Shown: in pieces, positions 1 through 7,919 of the stretch
Numbering within the stretch: the first letter of the stretch is position 1
Layout: each line of letters begins with the position of its first letter
Source: an uncultured Pelagibacteraceae bacterium
GTDB taxonomy: Bacteria; Pseudomonadota; Alphaproteobacteria; Pelagibacterales; Pelagibacteraceae
Length of the DNA stretch: 64,000 nt
Direction of reading: 5' to 3'
Assembly: GCA_902622795.1 (NCBI GenBank)
Contig: CACNRD010000001.1
Span: forward strand, 186,001 to 250,000
Notes under the pieces: model-generated
Seen by the model: only the letters and a program-made list of their open reading frames with translations
Told to the model about the DNA's origin: nothing
The model's database searches: none
Position numbers and translations under genes: made by a program

Positions 1-8
1 AAATTTTC

Positions 9-67
9 GGTAGGCATTTGAACTATATTGTGCGCCTTACATTAAGTTAAAGCACTAAAAAAGGAGC
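9..67 (+). promoter_or_regulatory. SAM-II/SAM-V type riboswitch of metY
   Basis: A compact pseudoknot aptamer sits directly before metY. Stem P1 can form between positions 10-15 (GUAGGC) and 34-40 (GCCUUAC, one bulged U). A pseudoknot can form between GUGC at 30-33 in the P1 loop and GCAC at 52-55. The segment AUUUGAAC followed by UAUUG in the loop and CUAAAAAAGG after the pseudoknot resemble the SAM-II/SAM-V core. The Shine-Dalgarno sequence AAGGAG (61-66) follows the pseudoknot at once and the metY ATG is at 73, so ligand binding would hide the ribosome site. From memory, SAM-V is known before metY in marine alphaproteobacteria, sometimes behind a SAM-II element; anything upstream lies outside this window. 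The SAM-V rather than SAM-II assignment is inference. Confidence 0.78.
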
Positions 68-72
68 AAACA

Positions 73-1401
73 ATGAGTGGTAAAAGAAACAACCCTGAAA
101 CTATTGCAATCCATGGTGGGGATTACAGAAGTGATCCTGCAACAAATGCTGTTGCTGTACCAATTTATAGAACTACGTCTTACGAGTTTAATAGCACAGA
201 ACATGCTGCTAATTTATTCTCATTAAAAGAGTTTGGGAATATTTATACCCGAATAATGAATCCAACAAATGACGTATTAGAAAAAAGGATTGCTGCACTT
301 GAAGGTGGTTTATCTTGTGTAACGGTTTCATCTGGTCAAACAGCATCAACTTTTGCAGTATTAAATGTAGCTCAAGCGGGTGATAACATCGTAAGTTCTA
401 CAGATTTATATGGAGGCACTGTATCATTATTCAATAACACGCTTAGTAAACTTGGAATAGAAATACGATATGCAGATCCAAGTGATCCTAAAAATTTTGA
501 AAAATTAATTGATGATAATACCCGTGCATTTTATGGTGAAACCCTCCCTAACCCATATTTGAGAGTTTTCCCTATTAAAGAAGTATCGGATATTGGACGA
601 AAATATAATATTCCTCTAATAATGGATAATACAGCTGCACCTGTTATTTGTAAACCTATAGAACATGGCGCTGCTGTAGTTATTCATTCCTTAACAAAAT
701 ATATTGGTGGACACGGAACTGCAATTGCTGGCAGCATTGTTGATAGTGGAAATTTTGATTGGACAGCTGATCCTAAAAGACAACCATTATTCAATGAACC
801 TGACGCAAGTTATAATAATGTAATATGGGGAAAAGCAGTACCTGAAATGACTGGAGCCAACGTTCCTTTTTCAGTCCGTGCTAGAGTTTGTCTGTTAAGA
901 GATCTTGGTTCAGCATGTCCTCCGGATAATGCTTTTGCAATCATTCAGGGTCTTGAGACTGTTGCTTTAAGAATGAAGCAGCATTGTGAAAATGCACAAA
1001 AGGTTGTTAATTTTTTAAAAAAACATAAAGAAGTAACAAAAGTAATTTATTCAACCGAACATGATAAACATATCTCAGATAGAGCAAAACAATACTTAAA
1101 AGGTGGAAACGGACCAATGGTTGGTATCGAACTTAAGGGTGGAATTGATGCTGGAAAGAGATTTATAGAGTCGTTAAAAATGTTTTATCATGTTGCTAAT
1201 ATTGGTGATGCTAGAAGTTTGGCTATACACCCAGCTAGTACAACTCACAGTCAATTGAATGAAAAAGAGCTAGCCGCTTCTGGTGTAACTCAAAGTTATG
1301 TTAGACTATGCATTGGTATTGAACATATTGATGATATTATAGAAGATTTAGATCAAGGCTTAAATAAATCGTCAAAGGGGAAACTTAAAGCAGTTAGTTA
1401 G
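73..1401 (+). CDS. metY: O-acetylhomoserine (thiol)-lyase, Cys/Met metabolism PLP enzyme
   Basis: A PLP enzyme of the gamma-family that makes homocysteine from O-acetylhomoserine and sulfide, or methionine directly from methanethiol. The 442 residues match the usual MetY length (about 430). Visible motifs are the phosphate-binding YTR (58-60), SSGQ near 86-89, the PLP-contacting Asp in MDNT near 185, and the Schiff-base lysine in SLTKYIGGHGT (K209). The start is fixed by AAGGAG seven bases upstream. It is controlled by the SAM-sensing leader in front of it, which fits a methionine-pathway gene. The last 8 bp overlap the 3' end of the convergent ctaA. Cystathionine gamma-synthase or MetZ are alternatives, but length and sequence favour MetY. 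Use of methanethiol by a reduced-sulfur-dependent marine cell is inference. Confidence 0.9.
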   Translation: MSGKRNNPETIAIHGGDYRSDPATNAVAVPIYRTTSYEFNSTEHAANLFSLKEFGNIYTRIMNPTNDVLEKRIAALEGGLSCVTVSSGQTASTFAVLNVAQAGDNIVSSTDLYGGTVSLFNNTLSKLGIEIRYADPSDPKNFEKLIDDNTRAFYGETLPNPYLRVFPIKEVSDIGRKYNIPLIMDNTAAPVICKPIEHGAAVVIHSLTKYIGGHGTAIAGSIVDSGNFDWTADPKRQPLFNEPDASYNNVIWGKAVPEMTGANVPFSVRARVCLLRDLGSACPPDNAFAIIQGLETVALRMKQHCENAQKVVNFLKKHKEVTKVIYSTEHDKHISDRAKQYLKGGNGPMVGIELKGGIDAGKRFIESLKMFYHVANIGDARSLAIHPASTTHSQLNEKELAASGVTQSYVRLCIGIEHIDDIIEDLDQGLNKSSKGKLKAVS

Positions 1402-2410
1402 ATGTTGTATTTATAAAGAAAAAATAAATAGAAGAGGTTACTAAAAAAATTGAACTTACTTGGTGTACAGCAGCAATATAAATTTGCGCACCAAGTATTA
1501 TTGTAAAAATTCCTAAAATAATCTGTAAAATTATAAAAAATCCTAAAATATTAACTGATTTATATAGTTTATTTATTTTATTTTTATAGACTTTAAAAAA
1601 TATAAATACATAAAAAAATCCAATTACATATGCAAGGTTCCTATGGATAAATTGAACTAATGAAGGATCACTAAAAACAGACAATTTAAATAAATTTTCA
1701 ATTTTATTATCATTCGGAAAATAAGTGCTTCCCATAAGAGGCCAAGAATTATAAATTTTACCTGCATCCATTCCAGATACAAATGCACCAATAACAATTT
1801 GAATTAAAATTAATACCAAAAATATAAATGGAATTATTGAATTTATTCCACCTGAAATGTATTTGTAATTTTGATATTTTAAATAATTCCAAAAAATTAA
1901 TGATAAAATCAAAAAAGCAATTAATAAATGAATAGATAATCTAAAATGACTAACGTCTACCCTATCAACTAAACCACTGCTAACCATATACCAACCAATA
2001 AAGCCCTGAAAACAAATAAGAAAAAATATAAAATATAAATCTAATATTTTTGAGATTTTTACTTTGAGTGAGAAATATATAAGTGGTATTAAATAGCATA
2101 AACCTATTAATCTTCCTAAGAATCTGTGTGCCCATTCCCACCAAAAAATCACTTTAAATTCTTGTAATGTCATGTTGAAATTCTGTAACTTAAACTCAGG
2201 TATTTCTTTGTATAAATTGAAATACATTATCCAATCGTTTTGGTTCAGAGGAGGAAATAAACCAGAAAATAATTGCCATTCTGTTATTGAAAGACCAGAA
2301 TCAGTTAGTCTTGTTAAACCACCAACCACAATCATAATAGAAATGATAATAAACATAGTTATCAACCAAATTGACAACTGATTATTAATTTTTGGATTAA
2401 TAGTGTACAT
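1394..2410 (-). CDS. ctaA: Heme A synthase, CtaA/COX15 family
   Basis: A polytopic inner-membrane enzyme that oxidises the C8 methyl of heme O to the formyl of heme A for aa3-type cytochrome oxidase. The 338 residues show about eight hydrophobic segments. The four heme-ligand histidines of the family are present: H95 in WEWAHRFLGR, H161 in FRLSIHLL, H256 in QFIHRNLAY and H316 in AAVHQVSS. The N-terminal motif GGLTRLTDSGLSITEWQ (30-46) is typical of the alphaproteobacterial/mitochondrial COX15 type. No other oxidase gene is nearby. It runs away from the chorismate mutase gene across a 43 bp divergent gap, and its 3' end overlaps metY tail to tail. Confidence 0.93.
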   Translation of the reverse strand: MYTINPKINNQLSIWLITMFIIISIMIVVGGLTRLTDSGLSITEWQLFSGLFPPLNQNDWIMYFNLYKEIPEFKLQNFNMTLQEFKVIFWWEWAHRFLGRLIGLCYLIPLIYFSLKVKISKILDLYFIFFLICFQGFIGWYMVSSGLVDRVDVSHFRLSIHLLIAFLILSLIFWNYLKYQNYKYISGGINSIIPFIFLVLILIQIVIGAFVSGMDAGKIYNSWPLMGSTYFPNDNKIENLFKLSVFSDPSLVQFIHRNLAYVIGFFYVFIFFKVYKNKINKLYKSVNILGFFIILQIILGIFTIILGAQIYIAAVHQVSSIFLVTSSIYFFFINTTSN

Positions 2411-2453
2411 AAACGCTTAAATATAATATTTTTTTAATAATCCAAATATATAA

Positions 2454-2744
2454 ATGTCGCCTTTAAAAAGAAAAAAATTAAGTAAAATTAGAATAGAATT
2501 AGATAAAATTGATAATTCACTTATTAAAATAATAAAAAAAAGAACAAATCTTGTCAAAAAGGTTTTGGAATTAAAAGATAAAAAAAACCAAATTATTGAT
2601 CAAAAAAGAATAAATATTATTTTAAGAAATATTAAGAAAAAATCAGTTTTGAATAAGATAGATCCAAAAATTACAAATAGGATCTGGAAGAATATGATTT
2701 GGGCTTATATTGAGTACGAGAAAAAAAACTTTAAAAAGAAATAG
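2454..2744 (+). CDS. Chorismate mutase, AroQ class, stand-alone
   Basis: A small all-helical enzyme (96 residues) that should convert chorismate to prephenate for phenylalanine and tyrosine synthesis. The opening segment KIRIELDKIDNSLIKIIKKR carries the arginine and the D-x-x-L pattern of helix H1, followed by VKKVLELK with the central lysine and the IIDxxRxxxIL segment of helix H2. The length is that of a monofunctional mutase; there is no fused prephenate dehydratase or DAHP synthase domain. The gene is isolated between ctaA and rpmG and ends exactly where the convergent rpmG ends, with no base between the stops. I see no clear Shine-Dalgarno site. Family is fairly sure; exact substrate is assumed. 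Confidence 0.8.
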   Translation: MSPLKRKKLSKIRIELDKIDNSLIKIIKKRTNLVKKVLELKDKKNQIIDQKRINIILRNIKKKSVLNKIDPKITNRIWKNMIWAYIEYEKKNFKKK

Positions 2745-2936
2745 TTACTTACTGTGTGGAGGTAATTTCTTCTCCACAAAGATTTCATGTTTCCTTGTTT
2801 CAGGATTGTATTTTTTAGCTGAAAGTTTCACTTTTGCTTTTTCTCCACCAGCAGGTTTTTTTACATAATAAAAGAATGAACTATCAGGCTTCGCTTCAGG
2901 AACTAATCTTACCTTAACATGTGTTTTTTTTGCCAT
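2745..2936 (-). CDS. rpmG: 50S ribosomal protein L33, zinc-free form
   Basis: L33 of the large subunit near the E site. The 63 residues include the family pattern FFYYVKKPAGGEKAK followed by KYNPETRKHEIFVEKK. There are no cysteines, so this is the zinc-independent form. It is about eight residues longer than the E. coli protein because of a C-terminal tail (LPPHSK). It lies 1 bp downstream of the MerR gene on the same strand and is probably cotranscribed with the plsX-ihfA-merR block. Confidence 0.93.
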   Translation of the reverse strand: MAKKTHVKVRLVPEAKPDSSFFYYVKKPAGGEKAKVKLSAKKYNPETRKHEIFVEKKLPPHSK

Positions 2937-2937
2937 A

Positions 2938-3300
2938 TCACTTCAACTCTTTTATAATTTTAGAAATCTTAACTAATTTATTTTTTAAATTCTCAGTTCT
3001 TATAGATTTATCTGCAATTTCGTCAAGCTTTAAAGAGACTTGATTGTTTAGTATCTTTTTTACACCATTAATTGTCATACCTTGTTCTTTTAAAAGAAAC
3101 TTTACTTTCTTTAGAAGATTAATTGTTTTTTCATCATAATATCTTCTGTTTGAGTTTAATATTTTAGGTTTAATTTGCTTAAATTGTGTCTCCCAAAATC
3201 TGATTATATGGGTTGGAAGGATGCCCTTTTTATTTACTTGTAGCTTTAAAATTTTTGCAACTTCTCCAATGGTTTTATAAGCACTTTCTGACTTATTCAT
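2938..3300 (-). CDS. MerR-family transcriptional regulator
   Basis: A small DNA-binding protein (120 residues). The N-terminal winged helix-turn-helix reads TIGEVAKILKLQ, then THIIRFWETQF and NRRYYDEKTINLLKKV, the usual MerR helix-wing pattern, followed by the second helix pair (KEQGMTINGVKKIL) and a short coiled dimerisation helix. There is no metal or drug binding domain after it. This short type sits directly after ihfA in most alphaproteobacteria, as here (8 bp overlap with ihfA). Its target is unknown; the conserved place beside ihfA and plsX suggests a housekeeping role, which is inference only. Confidence 0.88.
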   Translation of the reverse strand: MNKSESAYKTIGEVAKILKLQVNKKGILPTHIIRFWETQFKQIKPKILNSNRRYYDEKTINLLKKVKFLLKEQGMTINGVKKILNNQVSLKLDEIADKSIRTENLKNKLVKISKIIKELK

Positions 3301-3592
3301 TTTCTTTCATATTAATAAATTCTTTAAATTCTTTTGACGGCTTAAACAAAACAACTTCTCTGCTCGATATTACTTTTGTCTCTTTGGTTTTAGGGTTTCT
3401 TCCTACTCTTGATTTTTTTTGTCTTATAGAAAACGTGCCAAACTTTGATAATTTTAATTTTTTTTCTGATTTAATATTTTTGACAATTGTTGATAGAAAA
3501 TCATCAATTAAGTTTTCCGAAATTTGCTTAGAAAAACCAAGCTGCATATAAACTAAATTAACTAAGTTTTTTTTAGTTAAATTTATTCTCAT
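3293..3592 (-). CDS. ihfA: Integration host factor alpha / HU-family DNA-binding protein
   Basis: A dimeric DNA-bending protein of 99 residues. The family signature is seen in the arm region as GTFSIRQKKSRVGRNPKTKE, followed by VVLFKPSKEFKEFIN. Position between plsX and a short merR is that of ihfA in alphaproteobacteria, which supports IHF-alpha rather than HU. Normally fabH lies between plsX and ihfA; here only one base separates the plsX stop from the ihfA start. It overlaps the merR start by 8 bp. Confidence 0.9.
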   Translation of the reverse strand: MRINLTKKNLVNLVYMQLGFSKQISENLIDDFLSTIVKNIKSEKKLKLSKFGTFSIRQKKSRVGRNPKTKETKVISSREVVLFKPSKEFKEFINMKENE

Positions 3593-3593
3593 T

Positions 3594-4595
3594 TTAAATA
3601 TTGTGCTTGATCTTTTCTATCAAATTACCTTTTACAATTCTATGACAAACGTCAAGTGAGTTTGAAAATCCTATATAATCAGTTCCACCATGACTTTTTA
3701 CTACTGGTGAATCTAATCCAATAAAAATTGCACCATTGTACAATCTAGGATCAAGTCTTTTCTTGAATTTCTTTAAATTTGATATGTTTAATAATGATGA
3801 AATTTTACCCATAATATTTCCAGTCATTGTTTTTTTTAATTCACTAGTAATAAAATTTGCAGTACCTTCAGCTGTTTTTAATGCAACATTTCCTGTAAAG
3901 CCGTCTGAAACAATAACATTTACATTACCATCCATTAGATGATTACCCTCGATATATCCTGCAAAGTTATAATTATCAGAATTTCTCTCATTTAAAATCT
4001 GATATGTTTCTTTTATTGTTTCATTTCCTTTTAGTTCTTCAGACCCAATATTTAACAATGCTACATTAGGTTTTTCATTAGGATATAGTGAGGTGTATAA
4101 AGAAGCACCCATTATAGAAAAATCCATCAAATTTTTTGAACTACATTCAATATTTGCACCTAAATCTAATACTACACTCATACCTTTTTTATTGGGCCAA
4201 AGTGCAGACAAAGCTGGCTTGTCAATATTTTCAATCATTTTTAAATTTAGTTTAGCAACTACTAATAAAGCTCCAGTGTTACCAGCCGATATAACTATAT
4301 CGGCACTCTTTTCTTTTACACTCTGAATGGCAAGCCACATACTTGTTTCTTTACCTCTTTTTGCTCCCTCTAGAGGACTATCCGTGCTTTTAATTACTTT
4401 ATCGGTGTGAATAATTTCATAAAATTTACTTTCAATTTTATTCTTAATTAATTCTAATATTTGATTTTCGTCACCAAAAATTTTATAAAAAATATTTTTA
4501 TTTGATTTATTATTTAGAATAATTCCATCGATAATTTTTTTAGGTGAACCATCTCCACCCATTGCATCAACTGCAATTTTAATCGAATCTGACAT
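3594..4595 (-). CDS. plsX: Phosphate acyltransferase PlsX
   Basis: Converts acyl-ACP and phosphate to acyl-phosphate, the donor that PlsY uses to acylate glycerol-3-phosphate; plsY is also in this window. The 333 residues fit the family. Conserved features include IAVDAMGGDGSP at the N-terminus, DSPLEGAKRGKETSM, SAGNTGALL, LDLGAN and VSDGFTGNVALKTAEGTA. It is a soluble, peripherally membrane-bound enzyme. It follows rpmF by 17 bp, the common rpmF-plsX pairing. The fabH gene usually found right after plsX is absent from this spot. Confidence 0.95.
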   Translation of the reverse strand: MSDSIKIAVDAMGGDGSPKKIIDGIILNNKSNKNIFYKIFGDENQILELIKNKIESKFYEIIHTDKVIKSTDSPLEGAKRGKETSMWLAIQSVKEKSADIVISAGNTGALLVVAKLNLKMIENIDKPALSALWPNKKGMSVVLDLGANIECSSKNLMDFSIMGASLYTSLYPNEKPNVALLNIGSEELKGNETIKETYQILNERNSDNYNFAGYIEGNHLMDGNVNVIVSDGFTGNVALKTAEGTANFITSELKKTMTGNIMGKISSLLNISNLKKFKKRLDPRLYNGAIFIGLDSPVVKSHGGTDYIGFSNSLDVCHRIVKGNLIEKIKHNI

Positions 4596-4612
4596 TTTAT
4601 TAGAATATTATA

Positions 4613-4795
4613 CTACTCTTTTGGGTCTAAAACTTGTCTTCCTTTATACATGCCGGTTTTTAAATCTAGATGATGAGATAATCTATATTCACCAGACTTT
4701 TTATCCTCAACTATATTCTTTGTTGAATATCTCATAGTTTGGGCTCTTCTCATCCCGGTTCGGGAAGGGGTTTGTTTTCGTTTTGGAACTGCCAT
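4613..4795 (-). CDS. rpmF: 50S ribosomal protein L32
   Basis: A small large-subunit protein of 60 residues starting [18 protein letters not shown], the family N-terminus. No cysteines are present, so it is the zinc-free type. It sits immediately upstream of plsX, the widespread rpmF-plsX linkage that ties ribosome and lipid synthesis. The usual YceD (DUF177) gene is not found here. It begins 2 bp after the stop of the bc1 chaperone gene, so the four genes from 5265 down to 3293 are probably one transcript. Confidence 0.95.
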   Translation of the reverse strand: MAVPKRKQTPSRTGMRRAQTMRYSTKNIVEDKKSGEYRLSHHLDLKTGMYKGRQVLDPKE

Positions 4796-4797
4796 AA

Positions 4798-5265
4798 TTA
4801 GGGGTTTCTTACACTTTTTAAATAAGAATTCAAAGTTTTTTTTGACAAATCATCATTAAAATTTTCAAAATAATCAAGTAAATATTCAATATTTTTAAAA
4901 TCACTCAAAAAAATTGAAATTTTTTTTAATTTATCAGGTTTGGACAAATCTTCCCAAAAATGAATTTCGGAAACCATAGAATGAAATAAATTTATATAAT
5001 CTTTCATTTTTTTATTAATAGATTGGTCACCATAACCAATTTCTCTAATACTCAACTCAAGTTGACGAAAATTAAAATCATAAATTTCTTGTAATACACT
5101 CTTATTTTCATCATTTTTGTAATTTTTAAGAAAAAAAGAAAAATGCAGTAAAAATAAGGTTAGACGGTCAGAAAAATTATCTTCTCTGTTTAAATCTTTA
5201 TATAAATCTTTATTTCTAGTGTAATTTATTAAATTATTATAAAGATATAGATAATTTTGTTTCAT
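4798..5265 (-). CDS. Ubiquinol-cytochrome c chaperone (CBP3/UQCC1-like)
   Basis: A predicted assembly factor for the cytochrome bc1 complex, 155 residues. The core pattern [17 protein letters not shown], then [19 protein letters not shown] and [14 protein letters not shown], matches the CBP3-like domain with its REMGVGD-type motif. In alphaproteobacteria this gene commonly lies between bamE and plsX, as here. Its start codon overlaps the start codon of the divergent bamE by two bases (5264-5265). There is no in-frame ATG near the N-terminus that would separate the two starts. Identification is by motif and gene order. Confidence 0.78.
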   Translation of the reverse strand: MKQNYLYLYNNLINYTRNKDLYKDLNREDNFSDRLTLFLLHFSFFLKNYKNDENKSVLQEIYDFNFRQLELSIREIGYGDQSINKKMKDYINLFHSMVSEIHFWEDLSKPDKLKKISIFLSDFKNIEYLLDYFENFNDDLSKKTLNSYLKSVRNP

Positions 5266-5749
5266 GCATAAAACATTATATATAATTTTTTTTTCATTAA
5301 TAGTTACAAATTGTTCCTTTAAGCCTGTTGTTAAGCATCACGGTGTTCCTTTTTTAGAAAAAAAACAAAAATTACTTGTTGTCAACAAAAGCAATAAAAA
5401 TGATATAAAAAAAATACTAGGTTTTCCATCCACTAAAAGTAAATTTGACGATGATATATGGATATATATTGAGAGAAAACAAACACAATCAAAAGTAAAA
5501 AATTTAGGTAAAATGAAAATTTTTAAAAATGATGTCTTGGTTTTACAAATAGATAATTATGGTGTTCTTAAAAAAAAAGATTTTTATAACAAAGATGATA
5601 TGCAAGATGTTACAATTGCAAAAGCTTCTACTAAAGATGCTTATAACAGAAATGCTTTTATTTATGACTTTCTATCCAGTATGAGACAGAAAATGAATGA
5701 CCCTCTTGGACAGAGGGCCAAAAAACGTAAAGAAATTAGCCAGCGATAA
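5264..5749 (+). CDS. bamE: Outer membrane assembly lipoprotein BamE (SmpA/OmlA)
   Basis: A small periplasmic-facing lipoprotein of the BAM complex, 161 residues. The N-terminus is a short signal sequence ending in a lipobox-like SLIVTNC (Cys17), although Asn just before the cysteine is unusual. The SmpA core follows: [25 protein letters not shown], split here as [16 protein letters not shown] plus [10 protein letters not shown], then [13 protein letters not shown]. The Lys/Arg-rich C-terminal tail extends past the usual fold. The start is required for the signal peptide and overlaps the divergent chaperone start. The 3' end overlaps hppA by 14 bp. Confidence 0.83.
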   Translation: MHKTLYIIFFSLIVTNCSFKPVVKHHGVPFLEKKQKLLVVNKSNKNDIKKILGFPSTKSKFDDDIWIYIERKQTQSKVKNLGKMKIFKNDVLVLQIDNYGVLKKKDFYNKDDMQDVTIAKASTKDAYNRNAFIYDFLSSMRQKMNDPLGQRAKKRKEISQR

Positions 5750-7841
5750 CAGCAAGCAATAATAAAGCTACTATATTTGTAATCTTGATCATGGGGTTAA
5801 CAGCTGGTCCTGCTGTGTCCTTGTAAGGATCTCCAACAGTATCACCCGTAACAGCAGCTTTATGAGCTTCAGAACCTTTGCCGCCATGATTGCCATCTTC
5901 GATATATTTTTTTGCATTATCCCAAGCTCCTCCTCCTGCTGTCATTGAAACAGCAACAAAAAGTCCTGTTATAATAACACCAAGCAACATTGCTCCAACT
6001 GCAGCTAAGGCAGCAACCTGACCACCTATTGCTAAAATTATGAAATATAAAACAACTGGTGAAAGTACTGGCAATAAAGATGGTATAATCATTTCTTTAA
6101 TTGCTGCAACAGTCAACAAATCTACTAATTTTGCATAATCTGGTTTCTGTTTTCTTTTCATAATGCCAGGGTATTTTTTAAATTGTCTTCTTACTTCTAC
6201 AACTACTGCACCACCTGCTCTTCCTACAGCTTGCATTCCCATAGATCCAAATAAATAAGGCAACATTCCACCTATCAATAAACCAACTACCACATATGGA
6301 TTAGATAAATCAAAAGTTACAACAATACCTTCTAGTGCAGATCCAGCTTCTTTTGAAAAATGTTTAATGTCTTCAGTGTAAGCAGCAAATAAAACAAGAG
6401 CTCCTAATCCTGCTGATCCAATAGCATAACCTTTTGTAACAGCTTTTGTTGTATTACCAACAGCATCTAAAGCATCAGTAGTTTTTCTTACTTTTTTATC
6501 TAAATTAGACATTTCAGCTATACCACCAGCATTATCTGTCACAGGACCATAAGCATCTAATGCAACAACCATTCCAGCTAATGCAAGCATTGTAGTGACT
6601 GCTATGGCTATCCCAAAAAGACCAGCAATTGCATTAGTAATTAAAATACCTGCAACAATAATTAAAGCTGGAATTGCTGTGGCTTCCATTGATACAGCTA
6701 ATCCTTGAATAACATTTGTTCCATGTCCAGTTGTTGATGATAAAGCAACAGATTTAACAGGTCTATAATTTGTACCTGTATAATATTCAGTTATCCAAAT
6801 TAATAATCCTGTAATTACTAAACCAATAACTCCGCAATAGTACAGATTCATGCCATTAAAAGTTTTACCATTTACTGTATATTCATTTGCAAACCCTATT
6901 ACATGGTCTGTTACAGGCCATAAAATAACTAATGACGCTACAGCAGATACTATGAATCCTTTGTAAAGTGCATTCATAACATTTTTAGTTTTACCTAATT
7001 TTACAAAAAAGGTTCCAAGTATTGAAGTTAACAAACATGCAGCACCGATACTTAAAGGATAGATCATCATATTTAAATCACCCACAAAGAAAATTGATGA
7101 CAAAACCATAGTAGCAACAATAGTTACAGCATATGTTTCAAAAAGATCAGCTGCCATACCTGCGCAATCACCAACGTTATCTCCAACATTATCAGCTATA
7201 ACGGCTGGATTTCTTGGATCATCCTCTGGGATACCTGCTTCTACTTTTCCTACTAAATCAGCACCTACGTCAGCACCCTTCGTAAAAATTCCCCCACCTA
7301 ACCTTGCAAAAATTGAAATTAAAGAAGCACCAAAACCTAATGCAACAAGAGCATTGACAATTTCTCTTTCATCAACATTTAATTTTAATAAGAGATAGTA
7401 ATAAACAGCTATTGACAACAATGCTAAACCAGCAACTAGCATACCAGTTACCGCACCTGATTTAAAAGCAACGGAAAGACCTTGAGCTAAACCTTTTCTT
7501 GAAGCCTCTGCTGTTCTTACATTAGCTTCAACAGATACCAACATTCCAACATAACCTGCAATACCTGATAAAGCAGCACCAATCAAATATCCTACTCCAA
7601 CTAAGGGACTAAAAGCTATACTAACAATTACCAAAACAACAACACCAACAATTGCTATTGTTTTATATTGTCTTGCTAAATATGCTTTAGCACCAATTTG
7701 AATAGCAGATGCAATTTCTTGCATTTTTTTATTACCTGCGTTTGAATTAAGAATATTTTTTCCAGTGAAAAATCCATAGACAATGGATAAGAGGCCTGCT
7801 GCTATTGTATATAATAAAATCGTTTCTACTGTTGAACTCAT
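5736..7841 (-). CDS. hppA: Proton-translocating inorganic pyrophosphatase, K+-independent
   Basis: An integral membrane pump of 701 residues and about 16 membrane segments that hydrolyses pyrophosphate and moves protons across the inner membrane. The catalytic loop carries [18 protein letters not shown] (182-199), EDDPRNP and [20 protein letters not shown], with a second acidic cluster [16 protein letters not shown] near 429-444. The lysine in [10 protein letters not shown] (K466) marks the K+-independent class, since K+-dependent pumps carry Ala there. It has its own likely promoter upstream. It may recover energy from pyrophosphate released in biosynthesis in a low-nutrient cell (inference). 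Confidence 0.96.
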   Translation of the reverse strand: MSSTVETILLYTIAAGLLSIVYGFFTGKNILNSNAGNKKMQEIASAIQIGAKAYLARQYKTIAIVGVVVLVIVSIAFSPLVGVGYLIGAALSGIAGYVGMLVSVEANVRTAEASRKGLAQGLSVAFKSGAVTGMLVAGLALLSIAVYYYLLLKLNVDEREIVNALVALGFGASLISIFARLGGGIFTKGADVGADLVGKVEAGIPEDDPRNPAVIADNVGDNVGDCAGMAADLFETYAVTIVATMVLSSIFFVGDLNMMIYPLSIGAACLLTSILGTFFVKLGKTKNVMNALYKGFIVSAVASLVILWPVTDHVIGFANEYTVNGKTFNGMNLYYCGVIGLVITGLLIWITEYYTGTNYRPVKSVALSSTTGHGTNVIQGLAVSMEATAIPALIIVAGILITNAIAGLFGIAIAVTTMLALAGMVVALDAYGPVTDNAGGIAEMSNLDKKVRKTTDALDAVGNTTKAVTKGYAIGSAGLGALVLFAAYTEDIKHFSKEAGSALEGIVVTFDLSNPYVVVGLLIGGMLPYLFGSMGMQAVGRAGGAVVVEVRRQFKKYPGIMKRKQKPDYAKLVDLLTVAAIKEMIIPSLLPVLSPVVLYFIILAIGGQVAALAAVGAMLLGVIITGLFVAVSMTAGGGAWDNAKKYIEDGNHGGKGSEAHKAAVTGDTVGDPYKDTAGPAVNPMIKITNIVALLLLAVIAG

Positions 7842-7881
7842 GAAAACCTTAATGTTGTTGGTTGTTAAATTTTAAGCCCGC

Positions 7882-7909
7882 ACAATACAAAAAAAGCTAA
7901 AAAAGACAA
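7882..7909 (-). promoter_or_regulatory. Probable sigma70-type promoter of hppA
   Basis: On the minus strand a TTGTCT -35 box (7904-7909) and a TATTGT -10 box (7882-7887) are spaced by 16 bp in the 78 bp gap before hppA. Transcription would start near 7875 and leave a leader of about 34 nt. In such AT-rich DNA chance matches are common, so this is only moderately supported. Confidence 0.4.
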
Positions 7910-7919
7910 TAATTAACTT

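Noticed and set aside
3213..3551. A 112-codon plus-strand frame across merR and ihfA
   Set aside because: Both minus-strand genes are conserved and explain the DNA; the frame spans their overlap and looks like shadow coding.
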